Below are positions 13,181-26,800 of a DNA stretch of 64,000 nucleotides, one piece after another. The notes beneath the pieces are model-generated. The model was given only the letters and a program-made list of their open reading frames with translations. It searched no databases and was not told where the DNA came from. The position numbers were made by a program, and so were the translations under genes. Location of the stretch: assembly GCA_033782935.1 (NCBI GenBank), contig JAWQEG010000412.1:733501-797500 (forward strand), given 5' to 3'. The stretch comes from Petrolisthes cinctipes (taxonomy: Eukaryota > Arthropoda > Malacostraca > Decapoda > Porcellanidae). Within the stretch, counting starts at the first letter, position 1. Every line of letters starts with the position of its first letter.

Positions 13181-14666
13181 GCTTCTGGGACCCCAAAATA
13201 TTGAATTTTCGGGTGTTTTGAGCCTGAATTTGAGATATAAACGGGTACAGAAGATGCATGCACATATTGACTTTGTGCACCAAAAATATCGATTTTCAGC
13301 ATGTTTTGGGCCTGAATTTTGAAAATACTCTAACACGGAGTAGGCATGTACAGATCGCTTCTGGGACCCCAAAATATCGAATTTTCGGGTGTTTAGGGAA
13401 AGAATTTGAGATATAAATGGGTACAGAAGATGCATGCACATATCGACTTTTGGGCACCTGAAAGATCGATTTTCAGTATGTTTTTTTCCTGTATTTTGAA
13501 AATACTCAAACACGGAGTAGGCATGTACAGATACCTTCTGGGACCTCTAAATATCGAATTTTCGGGTGTTTTGGGACTGAATTTGAGATATCGATTTTTT
13601 GGCACCTAAAATGTCGATTTTTAGCATGTTTTTAGCCTATATTTTGAAAATATTCTAACACGGTGTAGGCATGTACAGATTGCTTCTGGGACCCCAAAAT
13701 ATTGAATTTTCGGGTGTTTTGAGCCTGAATTTGAGATATAAACGGGTACAGAAGATACATGCACATATTGACTTTGGGCATCTAAATTATCGATTTTCAG
13801 CATGTTTTGGGCCTGTATTTTGAAAATACTCTAACACTGAGTAGGCATGTACAGATTGCTTCTGGGACCCCAAAATATTGAATTTTCGGGTGTTTTGAGC
13901 CTGAATTTGAGATATAAACGGGTACTGAATATGCATGCACATATCGACTTTTGTGCACCTAAAAGATCGATTTTCAGTATGTTTTGAGCATGTATTTTGA
14001 AAATACTCTAACACGGAGTAGGCATGTACAGATCGCTTCTGGGACCCCTAAATATCGAATTTTCGGGTGTTTTGGGACTGAATTTGAGATATCGACTTTT
14101 TGGCACCTAAAAGATCGATTTTTAGCATGTTTTTAGCCAATATTTTGAAAATATTTTAGCACTGAGTAGGCATGTACAGATTGCTTCTGGGACCCCAAAA
14201 TATTGAATTTTCGGGTGTTTTGAGCCTGAATTTGAAATATAAACTGGTACAGAAGATACATGCACATATTGACTTTGTGCCCCAAAAATATCGATTTTCA
14301 GCATGTTTTGGGCCTGAATTTTGTAAATACTCTAACACGGAGTAGGCATGTACAGATCGCTTCTGGGACCCCAAAATATCGAATTTTCGGGTGTTTAGGG
14401 CCAGAATTTGAGATATAAACGGGTACAGAAGATGCATGCACATATCGACTTTTGGGCACCTAAAAGATCGATTTTCAGTATGTTTTTGGCCTGTATTTTG
14501 AAAATACTCTAACACGGAGTAGGCATGTACAGATACCTTCTGGGACCTCTAAATATCGAATTTTCAGGTGTTATGGGACTGAATTTAAGATATCGATTTT
14601 TTGGCACCTATAATATCGATTTTTAGCATGTTTTTAGCCTATATTTTGAAAATATTCTAGCACTGT

Positions 14667-15018
14667 GTAGGCATGTACAGATTGCTTCTGGGACCCCAAA
14701 ATATTGAATTTTAGGGTGTTTTGAGCCTGAATTTGAGATATAAACGGGTACAGAAGATACATGCACATATTGACTTTGGGCATCTAAAATATCGATTTTC
14801 AGCATGTTTTGGGCCTGTATTTTGAAAATACTCTAACACTGAGTAGGCATGTACAGATTGCTTCTGGGACCCCAAAATATTGAATTTTCGGGTGTTTTGA
14901 GCCTGAATTTGAGATATAAACGGGTACAGAAGATACATGCACATATTGACTTTGGGCATCTAAAATATCGATTTTCAGCATGTTTTGGGCCTGTATTTTG
15001 AAAATACTCTAACACTGA
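14667..15018 (+). repeat. Tandem duplication of a single D monomer
   Basis: Two D monomers, 14,667-14,842 and 14,843-15,018, lie in direct succession. Both have gggcatctaaaatatcg and cctgtattttgaaaatac and they are almost identical. The first is entered from cactgtgtagg, the second from cactgagtagg, and the first has aattttagggtg. D normally occurs once per unit, so this is a one-monomer expansion. Confidence 0.85.
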
Positions 15019-17977
15019 GTAGGCATGTACAGATTGCTTCTGGGACCCCAAAATATTGAAATTTCGGGTGTTTTGAGCCTGAATTTGAGATATAAACGGG
15101 TACTGAAGATGCATGCACATATCGACTTTTGTGCACCTAAAAGATCGATTTTCAGTATGTTTTGAGCATGTATTTTGAAAATACTCTATCACGGAGTAGG
15201 CATGTACAGATCGCTTCTGGGACCCCTAAATATCGAATTTTCGGGTGTTTTGGGACTGAATTTGAGATATCGACTTTTTGGCACCTAAAATATCGATTTT
15301 TAGCATGTTTTTAGCCTATATTTTGAAAATATTCTAGCACTGAGTAGGCATGTACAGATTGCTTCTGGGACCCCAAAATATTGAAATTTCGGGTGTTTTG
15401 AGCCTGAATTTGAGATATAAACGGGTACAGAAGATACATGCGCATATTGACTTTGGGCACCAAAAATATCGATTTTCAGCATGTTTTGGGCCTGAATTTT
15501 GAAAATACTCTAACACGGAGTAGGCATGTACAGATCGCTTCTGGGACCCCAAAATATCGAATTTTCGGGTGTTTAGGGCCAGAATTTGAGATATAAACGG
15601 GTACAGAAGATGCATGCACATATCGACTTTTGGGCACCTAAAAGATCGATTTTCAGTATGTTTTTGACCTGTATTTTGAAAATACTCTAACACGGAGTAG
15701 GCATGTACAGATCGCTTCTGGGACCCCAAAATATCGAATTTTCTGGTGTTTTAGGCTTGAATATGAGATATCGCCTTTACGCACCTAAAATATCGATTTT
15801 TAGCATGTTATAAGCCTATATTTTGAAAATATTCTAGCACTGAGTAGGCATGTACAGATCGCTTCTTGGACCCAAAAATATCGAATTTTCGGGTGTTTTG
15901 GGCCTGAATTTGAGATATCGCCTTTACGCTCGTAAAATATCGATTTTTAGCATGTTTTGAGCCTATATTTTGAAAATATTCTAGCACTGAGTAGGCATGT
16001 ACAGATCGCTTCTGGGACCCCTAAATATCGAATTTTCGGGTGTTTTGAGCTTGAATTTGTGATATAAACGAGTACAGAAGATGCATGCACATATCGACTT
16101 TTGGGCACCTAAAATATCGATTTTGAGCATGTTTTGAGCCTATATTTTGAAAACATTCTAGCACTGACTAGGCATGTACAGATCGCTTCTGGGTTCCCAA
16201 AATATTGAATTTTCGGGTGTTTTTAGCCTGAATTTGAGATATAAACGGGTACAGAAGATATATGCACATAATGACTTTGTGCATCTAAAATATCGATTTT
16301 CAGCATGTTTAGGGCCTGTATTTTGAAAATACTCTAACACTGAGTAGGCATGTACAGATCGCTTCTGGGACCCCAAAATATCGAACTTTCGGGTGTTTTG
16401 AGCCTGAATTTGAGATATAAACGTGTACTGAAGATGCATGCACTTTTGGGCACCTAAAACATCGATTTTGAGCATGTTTTGGTCCTGTATTTTAAAAATA
16501 CTCTAACACGGAGTAGGCATGTACAGATCGCTTCTGGGACCCCAAAATATCGAATTCTCGGATGTTTTGGGCCTGAATTTGAGATATCGCTTTTACGCAC
16601 CTAAAATATCGATTTTTATCATGTTTTGAGCCTATATTTTGAAAATATTCTAGCACTGAGTAGGCATGTACAGATCGAATCTGGGACCCCAAAATATCGA
16701 ATTTTCGGGTGTTTTGGGCCTGAATTTGAGATATCGACTTTACGCTCGTAAAATATCGATTTTTAGCATGTTTTGAGCCTATATTTTGAAAATATTCTAG
16801 CACTGAGTAGGCATGTACAGATCGCTTCTGGGATCCCTAAATATCGAATTTTCGGGTGTTTTGAGCTAGAATTTGAGATATAAACGAGTACAGAAGATGC
16901 ATGCACATATCGACTTTTGGGCACCTAAAATATCGATTTTGAGCATGTTTTGAGCCTATATTTTGAAAACATTCTAGCACTGACTAGGCATGTACAGATC
17001 GCTTCTGGGACCCCAAAATATCGAATTTTCGGGTGTTTTGAGCCTTAATTTGAGATATAAACGAGTATAGAAGATGCATACACATATAGACTTTTGAGCA
17101 CCTAAAAGATCGATTTTCAGTATGTTTTTTGCCTGTATTTTGAAAATACTCTAAAACGGAGTAGGCATGTACATATCGCTTCTGGGACTCCTAAATATCG
17201 AATTTTCGGGTGTTTTGGGCCTTAATTTGAGATATCGTCTTTACGCACCTAAAATATCGATTTTCAGTATGTTTTTGGCCTGTATTTTGAAAATACTCTA
17301 ACACGGAGTAGGCATGTACAGATCGCTTCTGGGACCCCAAAATATCGAATTTGCGGGTGTTTAGGGCCAGAATTTGAGATATAAACGTGTACAGAAGATG
17401 CATGCACATATCGACTTTTGGGCTCCTAAAATATCGATTTTCAGTATGTTTTGAGCATGTATTTTGAAAATACTCTAACACGGAGTAGGCATGTACAGAT
17501 CGCTTCTGAGACCCCTAAATATCGAATTTTCGGGTGTTTTGGGACTGAATTTGAGATATCGACTTTTTGGCACCTAAAAGATCGATTTTTAGCATGTTTT
17601 TAGCCTATATTTTGAAAATATTCTAGCACTGAGTAGGCATGTACAGATTGCTTCTGGGACCCCAAAATATGTAATTTTCGGGTGTTTTGAGCCTGAATTT
17701 GAGATATAAACGGGTACAGAAGATACATGCACATATTGACTTTGGGCACCAAAAATATCGATTTTCAGCATGTTTTGGGCCTGAATTTTGAAAATACTCT
17801 AACACGGAGTAGGCATGTACAGATCGCTTCTGGGACCCCAAAATATCGAATTTTCGTGTGTTTAGGGCCAGAATTTGAGATATAAACGGGTACAGAAGAT
17901 GAATGCACATATCGACTTTTGGGCACCGAAAAGATCGATTTTCAGTATGTTTTTAGCCTGTATTTTGAAAATACTCT

Positions 17978-17992
17978 AACACGGACCTCTAA
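17978..17992 (+). other. 27-bp deletion removing a monomer start
   Basis: The text reads aacacggacctctaaat. The stretch gtaggcatgtacag...cttctggga between two GGA triplets is missing, so one monomer lacks its conserved front. The flanks match C and the following S1 of an arm-like trimer. Confidence 0.85.
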
Positions 17993-19578
17993 ATATCGAA
18001 TTTTCGGGTGTTATGGGACTGAATTTGAGATATCGATTTTTTGGCACCTATAATATCGATTTTTAGCATGTTTTTAGCCTATATTTTGAAAATATTCTAG
18101 CACTGTGTAGGCATGTACAGATTGCTTCTGGGACCCCAAAATATTGAATTTTCGGGTGTTTTGAGCCTGAATTTGAGATATAAACGGGTACAGAAGATAC
18201 ATGCACATATTGACTTTGGGCACCAAAACTTTCGATTTTCAGCATGTTTTGGGCCTGAATTTTGAAAATACTCTAACACGGAGTAGGCATGTACAGATCG
18301 CTTCTGGGACCCCAAAATATCGAATTTTCGGGTGTTTAGGGCCTGAATTTGAGATATAAACGGGTACAGAAGATGCATGCACATATCGACTTTTGGGCAC
18401 CTAAAAGATCGATTTTCAGTATGTTTTTGACCTGTATTTTGAAAATACTCTAACACGGAGTAGGCATGTACAGATCCCTTCTGGGACCCCTAAATATCGA
18501 ATTTTCGGGTGTTTTGGGACTGAATTTGAGATATCGACTTTTTGGCACCAAAAATATCGATTTTTAGCATGTTTTTAGCCTATATTTTGAAAATATTCTA
18601 GCACTGAGTAGGCATGTACAGATTGCTTCTGGAACCCCAAAATATTGAATTTTCGGGTGTTTTGAGCCTGAATTTGAGATATATACGGGTACAGAAGATA
18701 TATGCACATATTGACTTTGTGCATCTAAAATATCGATTTTCAGCATGTTTTGGGCCTGTATTTTGAAAATACTCTAACACGGAGTAGGCATGTACAGATC
18801 GCTTCTGGGACCCCAAAATATCGAATTTTCGGGTGTTTTGGGCCTGAATATGAGATATCGCCTTTACGCACCTAAAATATCGATTTTTAGCATGTTTAAA
18901 GCCTATATTTTGAAAATATTCTAGCACTGAGTAGGCATGTACAGATCGCTTCTTGGACCCAAAAATATCGAATTTTCGGGTGTTTTGGGCCTGAATTTGA
19001 GATATCGCCTTTACGCTCGTAAAATATCGATTTTTAGCATGTTTTGAGCCTATATTTTGAAAATATTCTAGCACTGAGTAGGCATGTACAGATCGCTTCT
19101 GGGACCCCTAAATATCGAATTTTCGGGTATTTTGAGCTTGAATTTGTGATATAAACGAGTACAGAAGATGCATGCACATATCGACTTTTGGGCACCTAAA
19201 ATATCGATTTTTAGTATGTTTTTTGCCTGTATTTTGAAAATACTCTAAAACGGAGTAGGCATGTACATATCGCTTCTGGGACCCCTAAATATCGAATTTT
19301 CGGGTGTTTTGGGCCTTAATTTGAGATATCGCCTTTACGCACCTAAAATATCGATTTTCAGTATGTTTTTGGCCTGTATTTTGAAAATACTCTAACACGG
19401 AGTAGGCATGTACAGATCGCTTCTGGAACCCCATAATATCGAATTTTCGGGTGTTTAGGGCCAGAATTTGAGATATAAACGGGTACAGAAGATGCATGCA
19501 CATATCGACTTTTGGGCACCTAAAAGATCGATTTTCAGTATGTTTTTGACCTGTATTTTGAAAATACTCTAACACGGA

Positions 19579-20226
19579 GTAGGCATGTACAGATCCCTTC
19601 TGGGACCCGTAAATATCGAATTTTCGGGTGTTTTGGGACTGAATTTGAGATATCGACTTTTTGGCACCTAAAATATCGATTTTTAGCATGTTTTTAGCCT
19701 ATATTTTGAAAATATTCTAGCACTGAGTAGGCATGTACAGATTGCTTCTGGGACCCCAAAATATTGAATTTTCGGGTGTTTTGAGCCTGAATTTGAGATA
19801 TATACGGGTACAGAAGATATATGCACTTATTGACTTTGTGCATCTAAAATATCGATTTTCAGCATGTTTTGGGCCTGTATTTTTAAAATACTCTAACACG
19901 GAGTAGGCATGTACAGATCGCTTCTGGGACCCCAAAATATCGAATTTTCGGGTTTTTTGAGCCTGAATTTGAGATATAAACGGGTACTGAAGATGCATGC
20001 ACATATCGACTTTTGGGCACCTAAAACATCGATTTTGAGCATGTTTTGGGCCTGTATTTTGAAAATACTCTAACACGGAGTAGGCATGTACAGATCGCTT
20101 CTGGGACCCCAAAATATCGAATTTTCGGGTGTTTTGGGCCTGAATTTGAGATATCGCCTCTACGCACCTAAAATATCGATTTTTAGCATGTTTTAAGCCT
20201 ATATTTTGAAAATATTCTAGCACTGA
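19579..20226 (+). repeat. 648-bp tetrameric unit, copy 1
   Basis: S1 (148, with rare acccgtaaat), a D-like monomer (176, with gatatatacgggtacag and gatatatgcac), a long monomer (177, with gggttttttgagcc and aaacatcgattttgagc) and S2 (147, cgcctctacgcacc). Tandem copy follows at 20,227; further copies start at 22,375 and 23,023. Confidence 0.85.
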
Positions 20227-20874
20227 GTAGGCATGTACAGATCCCTTCTGGGACCCGTAAATATCGAATTTTCGGGTGTTTTGGGACTGAATTTGAGATA
20301 TCGACTTTTTAGCACCTGAAATATCGATTTTTAGCATGTTTTTAGCCTATATTTTGAAAATATTCTAGCACTGAGTAGGCATGTACAGATTGCTTCTGGG
20401 ACCCCAAAATATTGAATTTTCGGGTGTTTTGAGCCTGAATTTGAGATATATACGGGTACAGAAGATATATGCACATATTGACTTTGTGCATCTAAAATAT
20501 CGATTTTCAGCATGTTTTGGGCCTGTATTTTTAAAATACTCTAACACGGAGTAGGCATGTACAGATCGCTTCTGGGACCCCAAAATATCGAATTTTCGGG
20601 TTTTTTGAGCCTGAATTTGAGATATAAACGGGTACTGAAGATGCATGCACATATCGACTTTTGGGCACCTAAAACATCGATTTTGAGCATGTTTTGGGCC
20701 TGTATTTTGAAAATACTCTAACACGGAGTAGGCATGTACAGATCGCTTCTGGGACCCAAAAATATCGAATTTTCGGGTGTTTTGGGCCTGAATTTGAGAT
20801 ATCGCCTCTACGCACCTAAAATATCGATTTTTAGCATGTTTTAAGCCTATATTTTGAAAATATTCTAGCACTGA
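20227..20874 (+). repeat. 648-bp tetrameric unit, copy 2
   Basis: Same order and markers as copy 1 (acccgtaaat, gatatatacggg, gggttttttgagcc, cgcctctacgc). Together with what follows to about 21.4 kb it forms a segment that recurs at 22.4-24.2 kb. Confidence 0.85.
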
Positions 20875-22374
20875 GTAGGCATGTACAGATCGCTTCTTGG
20901 ACCCAAAAATATCGAATTTTCGGGTGTTTTGGGCCTGAATTTGAGATATCGCCTTTACGCTCGTAAAATATCGATTTTTAGCATGTTTTGAGCCTATATT
21001 TTGAAAATATTCTAGCACTGAGTAGGCATGTACAGATCGCTTCTGGGACCCCTAAATATCGAATTTTCAGGTGTTTTGAGCTTGAATTAGAGATATAAAC
21101 GAGTACAGAAGATGCATGCACATATCGACTTTTGGGCACCTAAAATATCGATTTTGAGCATGTTTTGAGCCTATATTTTGAAAACATTCTAGCACTGACT
21201 AGGCATGTACAGATCGCTTCTGGGTCCCCAAAATATTGAATTTTCGGGTGTTTTGAGCCTGAATTTGAGATATAAACGGGTACATAAGATATATGCACAT
21301 ATTGACTTTGTGCATCTAAAATATCGATTTTCAGCATGTTTAGGGCCTGTAATTTGAAAATACTCTAACACGGAGTAGGCATGTACAGATCGCTTCTGGG
21401 ACCCCTAAATATCGAATTTTCGGGTGTTTTGGGCCTGAATTTGAGATATCGCCTTTACTCACCTAAAATATCGATTTTTAGCATGTTTTAAGCCTATATT
21501 TTGAAAATATTCTAGCACTGAGTAGGCATGTACAGATCGATTCTGGGACCCCTAAATATCGAATTTTCGGGTGTTCTGAGCTTGAATTTGAGATATAAAC
21601 GAGTACAGAAGATGCATGCACATATCGACTTTTGGGCACCTAAAATATCGATTTTGAGCATGTTTTGAGCCTATATTTTGAAAACATTCTAGCACTGAGT
21701 AGGCATGTACAGATCGCTTATGGGACCCCAAAATATCGAATTTTCGGGTGTTTTGAGCCTGAATTTGAGATATAAACGATTATAGAAGATGCATACACAT
21801 ATTGACTTTGGGCACCAAAAATATCGATTTTCAGCATGTTTTGGGACTGAATTTTGAAAATACTCTAACACGGAGTAGGCATGTACAGATCGCTTCTGGG
21901 ACCCAAAAATATCGAATTTTCGGGTGTTTAGGGCCAGAATTTGAGATATAAATGGGTACAGAAGATGCATGCACATATAGACTTTTGATCACCTAAAAGA
22001 TCGATTTTCAGTATGTTTTTGGCCTGTATTTTGAAAATACTCTAACACGGAGTAGGCATGTACAGATCGCTTCTGGGACCCCTAAATATCGAATTTTCGG
22101 GTGTTTCGGGCCTTATTTTGAGATATCGCCTTTACGCACCTAAAATATCGATTTTCAGTATGTTTTTGGCCTGTATTTTGAAAATACTCTAACACGGAGT
22201 AGGCATGTACAGATCGCTTCTGGGACCCCAAAATATCGAATTTTCGGGTGTTCAGGGCTAGAATTTGAGATATAAACGATTATCGAAGATGCATACACAT
22301 ATTGACTTAGGGCACCAAAAATATCGATTTTCAGCATGTTTTGGGACTGAATTTTGAAAATACTCTAACACGGA

Positions 22375-23022
22375 GTAGGCATGTACAGATCCCTTCTGGG
22401 ACCCGTAAATATCGAATTTTCGGGTGTTTTGGGACTGAATTTGAGATATCGACTTTTTGGCACCTAAAATATCGATTTTTAGCATGTTTTTAGCCTATAT
22501 TTTGAAAATATTCTAGCACTGAGTAGGCATGTACAGATTGCTTCTGGGACCCCAAAATATTGAATTTTCGGGTGTTTTGAGCCTGAATTTGAGATATATA
22601 CGGGTACAGAAGATATATGCACATATTGACTTTGTGCATCTAAAATATCGATTTTCAGCATGTTTTGGGCCTGTATTTTTAAAATACTCTAACACGGAGT
22701 AGGCATGTACAGATCGCTTCTGGGACCCCAAAATATCGAATTTTCGGGTTTTTTGAGCCTGAATTTGAGATATAAACGGGTACTGAAGATGCATGCACAT
22801 ATCTACTTTTGGGCACCTAAAACATCGATTTTGAGCATGTTTTGGGCCTGTATTTTGAAAATACTCTAACGCGGAGTAGGCATGTACAGATCGCTTCTGG
22901 GACCCCAAAATATCGAATTTTCGGGTGTTTTTGGCCTGAATTTGAGATATCGCCTCTACGCACCTAAAATATCGATTTTTAGCATGTTTTAATCCTATAT
23001 TTTGAAAATATTCTAGCACTGA
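22375..23022 (+). repeat. 648-bp tetrameric unit, copy 3
   Basis: Offset by 2,796 bp from copy 1, with all diagnostic variants. A few private changes occur (catatctac, ctaacgcgg, ttttaatcc). Confidence 0.85.
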
Positions 23023-23671
23023 GTAGGCATGTACAGATCCCTTCTGGGACCCGTAAATATCGAATTTTCGGGTGTTTTGGGACTGAATTTGAGATATCGA
23101 CTTTTTGGCACCTGAAATATCGATTTTTAGCATGTTTTTAGCCTATATTTTGAAAATATTCTAGCACTGAGTAGGCATGTACAGATTGCTTCTGGGACCC
23201 CAAAATATTGAATTTTCGGGTGTTTTGAGCCTGAATTTGAGATATATACGGGTACAGAAGATATATGCACATATTGACTTTGTGCATCTAAAATATCGAT
23301 TTTCAGCATGTTTTGGGCCTGTATTTTTAAAATACTCTAACACGGAGTAGGCATGTACAGATAGCTTCTGGGACCCCAAAATATCGAATTTTCGGGTTTT
23401 TTGAGCCTGAATTTGAGATATAAACGGGTACTGAAGATGCATGCACATATCGACTTTTGGGCACCTAAAACATCGATTTTGAGCATGTTTTGGGCCTGTA
23501 TTTTGAAAATACTCTAACACGGAGTAGGCATGTACAGATCGCTTCTGGGACCCCAAAATATCGAATTTTCGGGTGTTTTGGGCTTGAATTTGAGATATAA
23601 ACGAGTACAGACCTAAAATATCGATTTTTAGCATGTTTTAAGCCTATATTTTGAAAATATTCTTGCACTGA
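23023..23671 (+). repeat. 648-bp tetrameric unit, copy 4, with mosaic short monomer
   Basis: Matches copy 3 until its last monomer. There, S2 (cgcctctacgc) is replaced by a 148-bp monomer reading gatataaacgagtacagacc, a long-type front joined directly to the acctaaaatatcg of the rear half. The result is a third way of making a short monomer. Confidence 0.82.
23524..23671 (+). repeat. Mosaic short monomer with an alternative internal deletion
   Basis: Relative to the 177-bp monomer, 29 bases are missing, but they lie about 24 bp further 3' than in S1: aaacgagtacag is kept and aagatgcatg...tttgggc is lost. Its rear (gcatgttttaagcc) is S2-like, so a crossover between an L3-type and an S2-type monomer is the simplest origin. 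The length comes out at 148 bp, the same as S1. Confidence 0.8.
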
Positions 23672-23818
23672 GTAGGCATGTACAGATCGCTTCTTGGACC
23701 CAAAAATATCGAATTTTCGGGTGTTTTGGGCCTGAATTTGAGATATCGCCTTTACGCTCGTAAAATATCGATTTTTAGCATGTTTTGAGCCTATATTTTG
23801 AAAATATTCTAGCACTGA
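23672..23818 (+). repeat. Reference short monomer, type S2 (147 bp), central block only
   Basis: S2 has gagatatcgcctttacg followed by ctcgtaaaatatcg (other copies: cacctaaaatatcg). The 29-bp long-monomer block is also absent. It differs from S1 in the bases between gatat and taaaatatcg, and usually by gcatgttttgagcc or gcatgttttaagcc in place of gcatgtttttagcc. S2 copies are confined to about 15.7-42.4 kb. Confidence 0.88.
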
Positions 23819-26800
23819 GTAGGCATGTACAGATCGCTTCTGGGACCCCTAAATATCGAATTTTCAGGTGTTTTGAGCTTGAATTAGAGATATAAACGAG
23901 TACAGAAGATGCATGCACATATCGACTTTTGGGCACCTAAAATATTGATTTTGAGCATGTTTTGAGCCTATATTTTGAAAACATTCTAGCACTGACTAGG
24001 CATGTACAGATCGCTTCTGGGTCCCCAAAATATTGAATTTTCGGGTGTTTTGAGCCTGAATTTGAGATATAAACGGGTACATAAGATATATGCACATATT
24101 GACTTTGTGCATCTAAAATATCGATTTTCAGCATGTTTAGGGCCTGTAATTTGAAAATACTCTAACACGGAGTAGGCATGTACAGATCGCTTCTGGGACC
24201 CCAAAATATCGAATTTTCTGGTGTTTTGAGCCTGAATTTGAGATATAAACGTGTACTGAAGATGCATGCACTTTTGGGCACCTAAAACATCGATTTTCAG
24301 CATGTTTTGGGCCTGATTTTGAAAATACTCTAACACGGTGTAGGCATGTACAGATCGCTTCTGGGACCCCAAAATATCGAATTTTCGGATGTTTTGGGCC
24401 TGAATTTGAGATATCGCTTTTACGCACCTAAAATATCGATTTTTATCATGTTTTGAGCCTATATTTTGAAAATATTCTAGCACTGAGTAGGCATGTACAG
24501 ATCGCTTCTGGGACCCCAAAATATCGAATTATCGGGTGTTTTGGGCCTGAATTTGAGATATCGCCTTTACGCTCGTAAAATATCGATTTTTAGCATGTTT
24601 TGAGCCTATATTTTGAAAATATTCTAGCATTGAGTAGGCATGTACAGATCGCTTCTGGGATCCCTAAATATCGAATTTTCGGGTGTTTTGAGCTTGAATT
24701 TGAGATATAAACGAGTACAGAAGATGCATGCACATATCGACTTTTGGGCACCTAAAATATCGATTTTGAGCATGTTTTGAGCCTATATTTTGAAAACATT
24801 CTAGCACTGACTAGGCATGTACAGATCGCTTCTGGGACCCAAAAATATCGAATTTTCGGGTGTTTAGGGCCAGAATTTGAGATATAAACGGGTACAGAAG
24901 ATGCATGCACATATCGACTTTTGGGCACGTAAAAGATCGATTTTCAGTATGTTTTTGGCCTGTATTTTGAAAATACTCTAACACGGAGTAGGCATGTACA
25001 GATCGCTTCTGGGACACCTAAATATCGAATTTTCGGGTGTTTTGGGCCTGAATTTGAGATATCGCCTTTACTCACCTAAAATATCGATTTTTAGCATGTT
25101 TTAAGCCTATATTTTGAAAATATTCTAGCACTGAGTAGGCATGTACAGATCGATTCTGGGACCCCAAAATATCGAATTTTCGGGTGTTTTGAGCTTGAAT
25201 TTGAGATATAAACGAGTACAGAAGATGCATGCACATATCGACATTTGGGCACCTAAAATATCGATTTTGAGCATGTTTTGAGTCTATATTTTGAAAACAT
25301 TCTAGCACTGACTAGGCATGTACAGATCGCTTCTGGGTCCCCAAAATATTGAATTTTCGGGTGTTTTGAGACTGAATTTGAGAAATAAACGGGTACAGAA
25401 GATATATGCACATATTGACTTTGTGCATCTAAAATATCGATTTTTTTAGCATGTTTAGGGCCTGCATTTTGAAAATACTCTACCACGGAGTAGGCATGTA
25501 CAGATCGCTTCTGGGACCCCAAAATATCGAATTTTCGGGTGTTTTGAGCCTGAATTTGAGATATATACGGGTACTGAAGATGCATGCACATATCGACTTT
25601 TGGGCACCTAAAACATCGATTTTGAGCATGTTTTAGGCCTGTATTTTGAAAATACTCTAACACGGAGTAGGCATGTACAGATCGCTTCTGGGACCCCAAA
25701 ATATCGAATTTTCGGGTGTTTTGAGCCTGTGTTTGAGATATAAACGGGTACTGAAGATGCATGCACTTTTGGGCACCTAAAACATCGATTTTGAGCATGT
25801 TTTGGGCCTGTATTTTGAAAATACTCTAACACGGAGTAGGCATGTACAGATCGCTTCTGGGACCCCAAAATATCGAATTTTCGGATGTTTTGGGCCTGAA
25901 TTTGAGATATCGCTTTTACGCACCTAAAATATCGATTTTGATCATGTTTTAAGCCTATATTTTGAAAATATTCTAGCACTGAGTAGGCATGTACAGATCG
26001 CTTCTGGGACCCCAAAATATCGAATTTTCGGGTGTTTTGGCCTTAATTTGAGATATCGACTTTTTGGCACCTAAAATATCGATTTTTAGCATGTTTTTAG
26101 CCTATATTTTGAAAATATTCTAGCACTGAGTAGGCATGTACAGATTGCTTCTTGGACCCAAAATATTGAATTTTCGGGTGTTTAGGGCCAGAATTTGAGA
26201 TATAAACGGGTACAGAAGATGCATGCACATATCGCCTTTACTCACTTAAAATATCGATTTTTAGCATGTTTTTAGCCTATATTTAAAAAAAATTCTAGCA
26301 CTGAGTAGGCATGTACAGATCACTTCTGGGACCCCTAAATATCGAATTTTTGGGTGTTTTGGGCTTGAATTTGAGATATAAACGAGTACAGAAGATGCAT
26401 GCACATATCGACTTTTGGGCACCTAAAATATCGATTTTGAGCATGTTTTGAGCCTATATTTTGAAAACATTCTAGCACTAAGTAGGCATGTACAGATCGC
26501 TTCTGGGACCCCTAAATATCGAATTCTCGGGTGTTTTGGGCCTGAATTTGAGATATCTCCTTTACGCACCTAAAATATCGATTTTTAGCATGTTTTGAGC
26601 CTATATTTTGAAAATATTCTAGCACTGAGTAGGCATGTACAGATCGCTTCTGGGACCCAAAAATATCGAATTTTCGGGTGTTTAGGGCCAGAATTTGAGA
26701 TAAAAACGGGTACAGAAGATGAATGCACATATCGACTTTTCGGCACCTAAAAGATCGATTTTCAGTATGTTTTTGGCCTGTATTTTGAAAATACTCTAAC

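Larger units (their letters stand above)
1..15696 (+). repeat. Left arm: 501-bp trimeric HOR domain
   Basis: The region is built mainly of short + long + long trimers of 501 bp. Unit starts (first long monomer) step by 501 at 115, 616, 1117, 1618, 2119, 2620 and 3121, then 4124, 4625, 5126, 5627, 6128 and 6629. After that the phase is broken by extra 176-177 bp monomers (6.8-7.8 kb, 10.8-12.2 kb, 14.8 kb) and a 10-bp deletion near 13,170. All short monomers are of the S1 type (tatcgactttttggcacc or a close variant); the S2 type never occurs here. The domain ends where the first S2 short monomer starts, at 15,697. Confidence 0.9.
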
